The position numbers were made by a program, and so were the translations under genes. The notes beneath the pieces are model-generated. The model ran no database searches. It had not been told where the DNA came from and saw nothing but the letters and a program-made list of their open reading frames with translations. DNA of 50,831 nt, from positions 1-50,831 of the forward strand of contig JAHBWH010000043.1 in NCBI GenBank assembly GCA_019637115.1, in the 5' to 3' direction. Position 1 is the stretch's first letter. Every line of letters begins with the position of its first letter. Below are positions 1 to 8,500 of this stretch, one piece after another. This stretch comes from Myxococcales bacterium (lineage in GTDB: Bacteria; Myxococcota_A; Polyangia; Polyangiales; Houyiibacteriaceae).

Positions 1-16
1 TGAACGCGTACGAGAA

Positions 17-553
17 TCATCCCTTGAATGAGCCGAATCGGGCAGGCCGTCTCGAGGAGCTCTGAACGGAATGCCCATGAATACGCTTGCTCCCTGGTCC
101 GCTCTCCAGCTTTCGCAACTCGCACTTGCGGATGGGGTGCTCGCAGAAGGATGCGAGTGATGTGAACAACGCAACATCGTCGTCGTTGCGAAAAAAATCG
201 ATGCTTCCCATTCTGGAGAATGTGACGAAAGAGGTTGACGGTTCGGCCTTGTTGAAGATTTCTTTTGCGGCAGACCAGGTCGCATCATCAGCGTGACCAT
301 GTTCGCGGAAACAACGAAGGGTTTTTGTCGATATGCTGATGGCAACAATGTGATCCGATGGTAAGTTGATGTCCGAAATCCCCGCGTCTTCGAGGGAGCC
401 TTTGAAAATGGCACAAGGCACCGAAACGCTACGAATCGTCCTCCAAAGAAGCTGCTCCTGGTCTGCGACCCCCGCGACCCCCTCGTTCGAAAGCGGAGCG
501 CCGATTTTGCTAAATATGTCAGAGGATAGTCCGATAACTATTGAATCAGTCAT
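17..553 (-). CDS. hypothetical protein, unrecognised, in lower-G+C DNA
   Basis: A 178-residue protein beginning MTDSIVIGLSSD that I cannot assign to a family. It has no signal peptide or membrane segment, a mixed composition with ordinary Phe, Ile and Ser content, and two cysteine-containing stretches near the C-terminus (ASFCEHPIRKCE). Codon use is much less G+C-biased in third positions than elsewhere in the window, and that points to recent acquisition. The start is the ATG at 553; there is no clear ribosome binding site. The ORF at 568-789 ends 14 bases upstream on the same strand, so the two could be co-transcribed. A small accessory or immunity-type protein is possible, but nothing in the sequence proves that. 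Confidence 0.55.
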   Translation of the reverse strand: MTDSIVIGLSSDIFSKIGAPLSNEGVAGVADQEQLLWRTIRSVSVPCAIFKGSLEDAGISDINLPSDHIVAISISTKTLRCFREHGHADDATWSAAKEIFNKAEPSTSFVTFSRMGSIDFFRNDDDVALFTSLASFCEHPIRKCELRKLESGPGSKRIHGHSVQSSSRRPARFGSFKG

Positions 554-567
554 GGTGTATGATGGCG

Positions 568-789
568 CTACGCGCAGTACGGGTCATTAGCACATGAGTA
601 TGGCTCGGATATTGGAACGACACCGGGATTTGCCAGCTCGGCTACGTCCCACCATTCGATGGAGCCAGACTCGTCGAAATCAATCGCGTCAGCCACTATC
701 CCTGGCAACTCAGTGATCAAAAGCGGCATGTTGAAAAATATGTGGCCTGGTAGCCCCTGGTAGCCGATCTCCTCCCGGGCCCACACCAT
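568..789 (-). CDS. small hypothetical ORF, possibly the 3' remnant of a larger gene
   Basis: A 73-residue acidic ORF (MVWAREEIGYQG... ending CANDPYCA) with no recognised domain. The central segment, with FDESGSIEWWDVAEL, reads like genuine protein. The same frame is closed just upstream by a TAG at 805-807, and beyond that stop it continues as another short open stretch (805-942, about 45 codons). This is what a decayed gene with premature stops would look like. It lies 14 bases upstream of the 178-residue ORF on the same strand and shares its lower G+C. It could be an intact small gene or the end of a broken one. Confidence 0.35.
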   Translation of the reverse strand: MVWAREEIGYQGLPGHIFFNMPLLITELPGIVADAIDFDESGSIEWWDVAELANPGVVPISEPYSCANDPYCA

Positions 790-1284
790 GCAGGTGCCGA
801 CTCCCTAGGTCGCGTTCATCATTTCGTCGGTTCCTGATTGCGTGACAACCATCGGCCTCGAAACTTCCGGGGCCACCGTTTCCAGAACTGTACTTCCTTG
901 CGACCTTTTCCGCCGACTTTCGGCCGCCAGGAACGAATACATCACCGCCGCGCCGGAGGCGAGAAAACGCCTCGCCTATGCTGATGTTTCTTCCGACAGC
1001 AATTCGAGAAAAGAGTCGATACGCAGCACGCACCAACCCCGGTCGCTCGCCACTTATATCAACGTGGTAGACCTCGGGCGCGTCGGATCTCTGGTGGGAC
1101 ATCTACAGCTACGAGATCCAGGCGCTCAACGACGAGGTCGAGACCGGCGCGCCGACCACTGCGAGCTGCGCTTCCATTTCGACCAACGGCGCCTGGACTG
1201 TCCCGAAAAAACAGCGCCGTTTCGAGCGGTTAGCGAATGCTCGGTCTTCGCACCCGATTCGGAAGGAACTTCGGGTAGGGGTGG
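790..1284. other. gene-poor stretch with decayed coding traces
   Basis: No convincing complete gene. On the minus strand, 805-942 holds a 45-codon ORF starting with ATG. On the plus strand, 1071-1313 is open and begins with a protein-like segment (DLWWDIYSYEIQALNDEVE) that has no start codon and is closed upstream by TAG at 1068-1070. Both look like gene remnants. Base composition rises toward the typical high G+C of the window across this stretch, so it probably marks the edge of the foreign segment. Confidence 0.35.
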
Positions 1285-2334
1285 CTATCGGCGATCGAGG
1301 AAGTCGCGGATGAGCGGCCAGATGGTGGAGACGGCTTCCCGCCCGATGACGATGTCGACGTGGCCGGCGGGGAAGACGCGGAAGAGCTTGTCGCGGCTCG
1401 TGCTCCGCTCGTAGGCGGCTCGGCACGAGGAGGGAGGCGCGAGGTCGTCCTGGTCCCCGGCGATGACCAGGATGGGCGCCTGCAAGCCCTCGAAGGCGAT
1501 GCCGTAGTCGAGGCTGCCGTCGCGGCTGCGCAGGGCGACGCGGTCGCCGCCCGCGAAGATGTCGAAGGCGATGGTGAGGTTGGTCGTCTCGAACGAGCTC
1601 TTGAGGTACTCCTCGAGGATCTCGGGCTCCATCGAGCCGGGACGCCATGGGCGCACCGGGGTCGGGAAGAGCCGGTGGTCCCACATCCGCTGGCGCCGGC
1701 GCAGGTGCAGGCCGACGTATCGCAGCGGCAACGCGACGTTCGCGTCGAAGACGCCGGTGGCGCGCGCGGTGTTGAGCACGGTCGCGAGCGCCTTCATGGG
1801 GAGGGTGCCGCTCCCGAAGCGGTAGGGGGAGCCGAGCGTCACGATCGCCCGGACCACGTCGCGGAGCTTCGTCGCGCCGGCGCTGTAGCTGATGAGGCCG
1901 CCCATCGAGTGGCCGATGAGCACGACGCGGTCGTGTCCCGAGAGCCGACGCGCCTCGCGCGCGCACGCGGGCACGTCCTCCTGCACGTACTCGTCGAGCG
2001 CTTCGGGGCGCTTGCCGTCGAAGCGGCCTGACCGCCCGTGGCCGCGCAGGTCGACGTTGAATACGTCCCAGCCCTCAGCCGCGAGGTAGGCAGAGAACGA
2101 CCGGCGGCTCGTGTGCCAGGTGTAGCGGTTCTGCCCGAACCCGTGCACCAAGAGCACGACGCCCCGCGTCCGAGGGGATCGCGTCTCCTCTCCCTCGGCC
2201 GGGTCCACGAGATCGGCGCGTCGCTTCCGGACCATGCCGATGGGCTGTCCGGGCGTCATCACGATCTGTTTGACGAAGGTGTCGCGGCGGGGACCGTCGA
2301 CGACCTGCTGCACCGTCTCCGTTCGAAGGATCAC
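1285..2334 (-). CDS. alpha/beta hydrolase (lysophospholipase / S33-like)
   Basis: A 349-residue serine hydrolase of the alpha/beta fold. It shows the oxyanion-hole segment LLVHGFGQN (about residue 60), the nucleophile elbow GHSMGG with Ser143, an acid segment GDQDDLAPP and a C-terminal catalytic-His segment AGHVDIV. The substrate cannot be read from sequence; lipase, esterase or lysophospholipase activity is likely. The frame is open as far as 2577, but the extra N-terminus is Arg/Ser-rich and runs through a palindrome. I therefore prefer the GTG at 2334, which has a TATGCA box 8 bases upstream. ATG at 2259 is an alternative. No signal peptide is visible from the preferred start, so it is probably cytoplasmic. 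It is divergent from the HEAT protein at 2629. Confidence 0.85.
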   Translation of the reverse strand: MILRTETVQQVVDGPRRDTFVKQIVMTPGQPIGMVRKRRADLVDPAEGEETRSPRTRGVVLLVHGFGQNRYTWHTSRRSFSAYLAAEGWDVFNVDLRGHGRSGRFDGKRPEALDEYVQEDVPACAREARRLSGHDRVVLIGHSMGGLISYSAGATKLRDVVRAIVTLGSPYRFGSGTLPMKALATVLNTARATGVFDANVALPLRYVGLHLRRRQRMWDHRLFPTPVRPWRPGSMEPEILEEYLKSSFETTNLTIAFDIFAGGDRVALRSRDGSLDYGIAFEGLQAPILVIAGDQDDLAPPSSCRAAYERSTSRDKLFRVFPAGHVDIVIGREAVSTIWPLIRDFLDRR

Positions 2335-2342
2335 GTGCGACC

Positions 2343-2348
2343 TGCATA
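2343..2348 (-). promoter_or_regulatory. putative -10 box of the hydrolase gene
   Basis: On the minus strand TATGCA stands 8 bases before the GTG start at 2334, which would place transcription initiation at or next to the start codon. No matching -35 hexamer is evident. Confidence 0.35.
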
Positions 2349-2364
2349 GCACCGACGAGGCTGG

Positions 2365-2410
2365 GCGCGAATCCCCTTCGTCGGCGCGGGCCGCCGAAGG
2401 GGATTCGCGC
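2365..2410. repeat. perfect 16-bp inverted repeat upstream of the hydrolase
   Basis: The arms GCGCGAATCCCCTTCG (2365-2380) and CGAAGGGGATTCGCGC (2395-2410) are perfectly complementary and separated by a 14-base GC-rich spacer. There is no T-run on either side, so it is not a classic intrinsic terminator. It lies just upstream of the proposed -10 box of the minus-strand hydrolase and within the divergent intergenic region, where an operator or a regulatory hairpin is plausible. Confidence 0.7.
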
Positions 2411-2614
2411 GCAGACCGCGTAGAGCGCGCCGCGAGCGCGTTCGTGGTGTCGCGCCGAACGGTCGGCCCGCTCGAGACGAGGGAGACGACCCTCGACGCG
2501 GATCTCGCTCGCCGACTCCTCGAATAGGCTCTGGCCTGTCCAACACCTGCGCGGCAAACGACCTCCAGGTCGATCATCCTCGGCTACGCGGCTCGAACTT
2601 CCGGGCGGGTGTAC

Positions 2615-2620
2615 TAGGCT
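2615..2620 (+). promoter_or_regulatory. putative -10 box of the HEAT protein gene
   Basis: TAGGCT lies 8 bases before the ATG at 2629, and there is no Shine-Dalgarno sequence between them. A leaderless start is suggested. Confidence 0.35.
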
Positions 2621-2628
2621 GTGGCTCG

Positions 2629-3165
2629 ATGCGCGCTCGGTCCTTCATCCTCGTCGTCTTCATCCTCGCGGCCGCCGCCGCGTCGTCCGTGTCACCCGCG
2701 CTCGCGCAGGCGACGCTGACGGTCGAGCGCATGCGAGGGATGCTCTCGGGGATCGACACCGTCCCGTCGGACGCCACCTGGGCGCGGCTCGGCCCCGAGG
2801 CGGTCGAGGTGCTCATCGCGGTCTACGAAGATCCGGCGACGCCCTTCTTCGTCCGGCTTCGCGCCGTGAGCGCGCTCGCGCACTATCCGACCCCCGCCGC
2901 TCGGACCTTCCTCGAGCGGGTCGCGCGCGCGCCGGACCAGTCGGTGCTCGTGGTGCGCCGCGCGTTGGTCGCGCTCGGCGAGGCCTTCGGCGACGGCGCC
3001 TTCGAGAGCGTGCGGCCCTTCCTGCGGCATCCGGACGCCGCGATCCGCCGCGCGGCGGTGGAGCTGCTCGTGCGGATGGACTCGGGCCGCGCGCGTTCGA
3101 CGCTGGCCGCGCACGCGGCGCGCGAGTCGGACCCGGGCGTGCTCGACGCGCTCGCGGCGCGCTGA
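2629..3165 (+). CDS. secreted HEAT-repeat-like protein
   Basis: A 178-residue protein with a clean Sec signal peptide: MRARS, a hydrophobic stretch FILVVFILAAAAA, and cleavage probably after ALAQA near residue 28. The mature part is helical, with two or three HEAT/PBS-lyase-like repeats (FVRLRAVSALAHYP, SVLVVRRALVALGEAF, HPDAAIRRAAVELL). Such repeats normally serve as protein-binding scaffolds, and here the location would be periplasmic or surface. The ATG at 2629 is well placed for the signal peptide and has a TAGGCT box 8 bases upstream. A 12-bp tandem array follows the stop codon. The binding partner is unknown. Confidence 0.8.
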   Translation: MRARSFILVVFILAAAAASSVSPALAQATLTVERMRGMLSGIDTVPSDATWARLGPEAVEVLIAVYEDPATPFFVRLRAVSALAHYPTPAARTFLERVARAPDQSVLVVRRALVALGEAFGDGAFESVRPFLRHPDAAIRRAAVELLVRMDSGRARSTLAAHAARESDPGVLDALAAR

Positions 3166-3188
3166 CGCGCAGCACCAGCGCCGAGGTC

Positions 3189-3368
3189 GGCACCGGACTC
3201 GGCACCGGCCGCGGAACCGGACGCGGCACCGGACTCGGCACCGGACGCGGAACCGGACGCGGAACCGGACGCGGAACCGGACGCGGAACCGGCCGCGGAA
3301 CCGGACGCGGAACCGGACGCGGAAACGCACGCGGAAACGCACGCGAAACCGCACGCGGAACCGGACCA
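3189..3368. repeat. tandem array, 15 units of 12 bp
   Basis: Fifteen 12-bp units fill the gap between the HEAT gene and the kinase gene. The consensus is GGAACCGGACGC, with variants such as GGCACCGGACTC and GGAAACGCACGC. Variants cluster toward both ends, as expected from slippage or unequal exchange acting in the centre. The unit is a multiple of three, so long spurious ORFs run through it on both strands. Confidence 0.95.
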
Positions 3369-3452
3369 ATGGACTCGGCCCCGGAGTCTCTGGCCACGAC
3401 TCGGTACACCTCGTAGTGGCCCGCCGGACGCGCCAATCTGCGTCGGGCGCGT

Positions 3453-3458
3453 TACCCT
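3453..3458 (+). promoter_or_regulatory. putative -10 box of the Ser/Thr kinase gene
   Basis: TACCCT stands 7 bases before the GTG at 3466, and there is no Shine-Dalgarno sequence. Confidence 0.3.
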
Positions 3459-3465
3459 TGGCGCC

Positions 3466-5286
3466 GTGAGTGTGGGGCGCGAAGGGGAGCCCGTCGGCGA
3501 GGCCGACGCGGAGGAGGGGCAGACGGTCGTCGCGCGCCCGCGCTCGCGCCCGCCCGTCGGCGTGTCCGAGGAGCGCGAGCGCGTCGTCGTCGAGGGCGCA
3601 CCGGCTTCGACGTCGGACACCCCCTCCACGCGCGACTCGCTCGCGTCGCGCGACTCGCTCGCGCCGCGCGACTCGCTCGCGCCGGTCGGCGGATCGAGCG
3701 GCGTCGCCGCGACCCGCGTGGCGACGGGCCTGACGAGCGCGCGCGACTTCCTGCGGCAGGACGAGCGCACCCGCATCGGGGCGCTCTCGGTCGGCGTGCT
3801 CGTCTCCTGCTTGTTGGTCGTCGCGATGCTCGGGGCGTTGCCCTCGGACCCGCTGGCGAAGCGATGGGCGCTCGTGGGCCTGACGATGCTCGTGATCGGC
3901 TTCGGCGGGCTCGTCTGGCTCACCCGGCGCCCCGAGCGCTTTCGCGCCTCGCGCGTGGGCGCGCTCGCGGTGCTCAACGCGGCGGCGTCGGGCTTCATGG
4001 CGTTCTACTTCGGCACGTTCTCGGCGTTCCCGGCGCTCGTGGCGCTCACCCTCTACACCTACGCCCTCGGGGCGCCGTGGGGGTGGGCGCTCGCGGTCTA
4101 CGTGGTCGCCGCGGGCGCGCAGCTCACCCTCGGGATGCTCGTGACCTTCGAGGTGATCCCGGATCGGGGGGTCATCCGTCCCGAAGGGCTCGACACCTTC
4201 ACGCGCTTCATCGCGCAGGTCGCCGTGCAGCTCGTCTATGGGCTCGCGTTCATCGCGGGGCGCTTCGTCGCGAGCCGCACGCGCACGGCGGTGAACGCGC
4301 TCGAGGGCGCCGTGCGTCAGATCGCCGCCCGCGAGGCGCTGCTGCGGGAGGCGCGCGCCGACCTCGAGCGGGCGGCGGGCATCGGCGAGGAGGGCCGCTT
4401 CTCGGGGCAGCACCTCGGCCGCTTCGTGCTCGGCGTGATCATCGGTCGCGGCGGCATGGGCGAGATCTACGAGGCGCGCGACGAAGAGACGGGCGAAGAG
4501 GCCGCGGTCAAGCTGCTGCACCGGAGCGCGCTCCTCGACTCGGATCCGCTCGCGCGCTTCGAGCGCGAGGCGCGGATCATCGCGTCGCTCGACTCGCGTC
4601 ACGTGGTCCGCGTGCTCGAGATCGGCGGGGCCGACGCGCCGCTGCCCTACCTCGCGATGGAGCGGCTCCGGGGGCACGACCTGGCGTGGCATCTGCGCGA
4701 GCGGCGTCGTCTCTCGCCGACGCAGGTCGCCGAGATGGCGGAGCAGGTCGCCGAGGGGCTGACGGCGGCGTGGGCGCAGCGCGTCGTCCACCGCGATCTG
4801 AAACCCCAGAACCTCTTCTGCGCGGACGGGGGGGTGTGGAAGGTGCTCGACTTCGGCGTGTCGAAGCTCGCGGGGGAGTCCGGGACGCTCTCGGCGGGGC
4901 ACCTCGTCGGCACCCCGGGGTATATGTCCCCCGAGCAGGCCACCGGCGGCGAGGTGGACCACCGGACCGACGTGCACGCGCTCGCGGCGATCGTCTACCG
5001 CGCGCTGACGGGGCGGCCGGCGTTCGCGGCGAAGGACGTCCCGCAGGTGGTGCACGCGGTGGCGTGCTCGCTGCCCCCTCGCCCTGGGGAGCTCGCCTCG
5101 CTGCCCGGTGGCGTCGACGACGTGCTCCGTGTGGGGCTCGCGAAGGACCCGGCGCAGCGCTTCGAGACGGCGCGTGAGCTGGCGCAGGCGCTGCGGGCGG
5201 CGATCGATGGGGGGCGCGACGCCGAGCTCGCGGGCCGGGCGCGCGCGCTCGAGGCGTCGCTGCCGTGGGGTGGTTGGACGCGTTGA
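3466..5286 (+). CDS. membrane Ser/Thr protein kinase with N-terminal multi-TM domain
   Basis: A 606-residue Hanks-type kinase. Residues 1-100 are charged and contain a repeated RDSLA(P) motif near 56-73. Residues about 105-265 hold five or six hydrophobic segments, followed by a likely coiled-coil linker (275-305). The kinase domain is at the C-terminus: Gly loop GRGGMG (327-332), Lys349, HRD 442-444 with DLKPQN, DFG 462-464, and SPE 488-490. All catalytic residues are present, so it should be active. Most bacterial kinases of this family have the kinase first and the membrane or sensor part last; this one is reversed. The GTG start gives the full N-terminus. It is flanked on both sides by tandem-repeat arrays. 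The substrate is unknown. Confidence 0.93.
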   Translation: MSVGREGEPVGEADAEEGQTVVARPRSRPPVGVSEERERVVVEGAPASTSDTPSTRDSLASRDSLAPRDSLAPVGGSSGVAATRVATGLTSARDFLRQDERTRIGALSVGVLVSCLLVVAMLGALPSDPLAKRWALVGLTMLVIGFGGLVWLTRRPERFRASRVGALAVLNAAASGFMAFYFGTFSAFPALVALTLYTYALGAPWGWALAVYVVAAGAQLTLGMLVTFEVIPDRGVIRPEGLDTFTRFIAQVAVQLVYGLAFIAGRFVASRTRTAVNALEGAVRQIAAREALLREARADLERAAGIGEEGRFSGQHLGRFVLGVIIGRGGMGEIYEARDEETGEEAAVKLLHRSALLDSDPLARFEREARIIASLDSRHVVRVLEIGGADAPLPYLAMERLRGHDLAWHLRERRRLSPTQVAEMAEQVAEGLTAAWAQRVVHRDLKPQNLFCADGGVWKVLDFGVSKLAGESGTLSAGHLVGTPGYMSPEQATGGEVDHRTDVHALAAIVYRALTGRPAFAAKDVPQVVHAVACSLPPRPGELASLPGGVDDVLRVGLAKDPAQRFETARELAQALRAAIDGGRDAELAGRARALEASLPWGGWTR

Positions 5287-5290
5287 GTCC

Positions 5291-5452
5291 GTGTCCGAGA
5301 CCGCGCCCGTGTCGGAGACCGCGCCCGTGTCGGAGACGGCGTCCGTGTCGGAGACGGCGTCCGTGTCGGAGACGGCGTCCGTGTCGGAGACGGCGTCCGT
5401 GTCGGAGACGGCGTCCGTGTCGGAGACGGCGTCCGTGTCGGAGACGGCGTCC
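5291..5452. repeat. tandem array, 9 units of 18 bp
   Basis: Nine 18-bp units follow directly after the kinase stop codon. The consensus is GTGTCGGAGACGGCGTCC, and the first two units end in CGCGCCC. Degenerate pieces of the same motif continue to about 5520, where the convergent tamB gene ends. Read on the minus strand the unit contains TCCGACACGG, a string shared with the array inside the hydantoinase gene at 44844-45035. Confidence 0.95.
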
Positions 5453-5526
5453 GAGACTGACTGAGACTTTGTCCGAGACCGCATCCGAGTCGAGTCTGAC
5501 TGAGACCGTGTCCGTGTCGTCTAGAC

Positions 5527-8500
5527 TCAGGGCTGCCACGTGACATCGAGGCTGAAGTTGTCGGGCGGCGAGAAGGTGTTCGTGTTGACGATGTTGCGGG
5601 GGAACGCGAGCTCGAGGCGGAAGCCGTAGTCGAGCAGGCCGACGGTGCGGCGCTCGGTGCCGTCGGCGCCGACCGTGTTGAAGAAGCCCTCGACGTAGAC
5701 GCCCTGGATGACGCGGCGGATGGTCTCGGGGAGGAGCTCCTCGAGTCGCCAGCCGCCGCGGATGCGCGTGCCTCCGTAGCGGTTGCCCTCGAGCGCGATG
5801 GTCGGGACGACTTGGCCGAATTCCTCGCGGAGCGTCAGCGTGAGCGCGCCCGCCGCGATGCCCGCGAGGAAGTCGGTCGGCGCTCGCTCGACCTCTTGCG
5901 CGGTGTCGCCGCGGATGTCGCCGCTGATGAGCAGCGCGATGATCTCGGCGCGGTCGTTCGTGAGTGTCGACGAGAAGCGGATGGAGGGCTCGCTCAAACG
6001 CCCGCTCGCCGTGACGCTGACGAGCTCGCCCGGGCGGCTGCGCAGCTCGTGGTTGGCGACGAGCGAGACCTGCGGGTCGAGCGTCGCGCCGCCGTCGAAG
6101 CTCAGCGCACCACGCTCGACGTCGAAGCGCTTGCCGAAGACGTCGAAATGCCCCGCCTCGAGGCGGACGTAGCCCTCGAGCGAGAGGCCCCCCTCGTGCT
6201 CGAGCTGGAGCTGCGCGGCGAGGAGCGCCGCGAAATCCTCGCCCTTGACCGTGAAGGGCTCGCGGGCGTCGATGCGCAACCGGACCGCGTAGGGCTCACC
6301 CTCGTCCGCCGGCTCGGGATCGACCCCGACGACGTGGATGTCGGGGTGCAGCGTGAGCGATTGCGGCGTGCGCCCCGCGTCCCGCGCGAGCCAGACGGCG
6401 AGGCCGTCGACGACGAGCTCGCCGTCGAGGCCGTCGGGCTGGAGCTCGGTCCCCAGCCGCGCGCTCCCCGTGAGCCGCGCGAGCACCGAGCCCTCCTGCC
6501 GGACGGGGAAGCTCTCGGCGCGGAGGACGAGGTCGGCCCGGCGAGGCTGGAGCCCCTCGAGCTCGAGCCCGCCGGCGATCACCGCGACGCCGTCCCCGTC
6601 GCGCGCCCGGACGTCCTGGAAGGCGATGCGGTCACCCTCGAAGAGCACGAGGCCGGTGACGTCCTCGAGGCGCTGGCCGAACGCCGGGATCGTGAGCCGG
6701 CCGTCGAGGATGTCGACGCTGCCCTCGAAGCGGGGCGCCCGCCACGGGCCGTGGATCGCGAGCTCTCCTTGCAAGGTGCCCGAGGGCTCGCGGATCTCGT
6801 CGACCCAATAGAGCGGCGCGTCGAGGGGCGTGCGATCGAGCGTGAGCCTCGAGGTCAGGTAGGCGTCCTCACTCGGGATCGGCAGCTCCACGCCCTGCCA
6901 CGTCATCGGCAGGCGCGCGCGCAGGGTCGTCCGTCCCTCGTTCCACCACGAGATCCGCGCGTCGGCCTCTAGCGCGCCGCCGCCGAGGGTGGCGCGCATC
7001 CCGACGTCGAGCGGTCGTGTCTGCGCGCGCACGCGCGGCTCGCCGCTCCCGCCGGTGGCCAGCTCGCGGAGCACGACGCCGATCGACGAGACCTCGAGCT
7101 CGGCCCTCGGCCGCGCGCCGAAGAGGTTGTGGACCTCGAGCGCGGCGGTGATCGGCCCGTCCGCGTGCTCGCAGAGCACGGGGAGGCGCGCGCTCGGGAC
7201 GTCGATCGCCCAGAGGTCGAGGCGCGTGGGGGGCGGCGCGAACGCGCTCGTGTCGCGCAGCCAGGTCGCGATGGGCGTGGGCGCGTGCGCCTCCGCCCAG
7301 ACGACCTGCTCGCCGCCCACGAAGCCCGAGACGTCTGCGTGGGTGACCCCGTCTCGCAGGCGCGCGTTGATCGCGGCGCGGGGCCGCGCGGCGTCGCCGC
7401 AGCCGCGTCGTTCGCTGCCCGTCCACGCGACGTTCGCGAGCAGATCGCCCTGCGGCCGGTAGGCGCCGCCGCGGAAGGTGAGCGTGGCCGAGGCCTCGAG
7501 CTTGTCGGCGCCGGGGAACCCCTCGACCAGGGCGGGGGGGAACCGGTCGAGCCTCCGTCGCGGCACGCGGAGCGCCACGCGCCAGGGCGCGGTGTCGAGG
7601 AGGAGCGGCAGGATCGAGGGATCCTCGAGCGTCGAGCGGAGGTCCAGCACGACGGAAGCCTCGCCCTCGGCGAGCTGCCCGTGCTCATCGTCGAAGCCGG
7701 CGCGCGCGACGAAGGCGCCCTCGGCGTAGGCGAGGTGCAGGCGGGCGCCGAGCGGCGGGAGCGGCGCGACCTCGAGCGCGGGCACCTGGAGGTCGGCCTC
7801 GAAGTCGAAGACCTGAAGGTCGCCGCTCGCGCGGAGGCTGCCCGACGCGCGTCCGCGGAGCGTGGGCAGCTCGTCCGTGAGCAGCGTGAGCAAGTCGAGA
7901 TCGACGTCGCCGACCCGCGCGCGCAGCTCGTAGGCGCCGTCGGCGGCCGCGTCGCGGAGGCGGACGTCGGTGTCGAGCGTGCCCTGGACGTGGGCTTCGA
8001 TCTCCCCCGCGCCCTCGAGGATCGCGCCGACGTCGGCGTCGAGGCGCCCGCCGTCGTAGCGGAGCAGGAGCGAGCCCTCCATGGCGCCCGGGATCGCTGC
8101 CCCGAAGCGCCCACCCGCGATCTGTGCGTCGAGCGCGAGGGTCGGTTGGCGCTCGAGGTCGCCACCTAGCGTCGCCGTCCCACCGAGGACCCCTTCGACG
8201 GCCGGCACGGTGTCGGGCAACCATCCACGGAGAAGCTGGCGCAGGCGCGCGAGGTCCAGCGCAGCGACCTCGACGCGCATCGTGTCCTCGCCGCGTCGCT
8301 GCCAGCGACCCGAGCCCTGGATGCGCTGCGCGCCGCTCGCGAGGGCGAGCGCGCCGAGCTCGACGCGGGTGCCCTCGACCCGGAGCCCGCGGAGCGAGCC
8401 GGTCCAGCGCTCGCGGCCCGCGGCGAGCTCCAGCGAGCCGAGGTCGACGCGGAGGCCCTGCCGGAGATCGACGCGCCCGTCGAGGGCGATCCGCCGCGCG

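Noticed and set aside
1071-1313. Plus-strand ORF with DLWWDIYSYEIQALNDEVE
   Set aside because: It has no start codon, is closed by TAG upstream and has only about 25 protein-like residues. At best it is a remnant, so it is listed only within the gene-poor stretch.
3189-5452. CRISPR-like arrays near the kinase gene
   Set aside because: The units are contiguous, without unique spacers, and no cas gene is present. They are simple tandem repeats.
2692-5484. 930-codon minus-strand ORF opposite the HEAT and kinase genes
   Set aside because: It is a G+C-bias shadow. It runs through both tandem arrays and has Arg/His-rich sequence without domains, while the plus strand carries intact kinase motifs.
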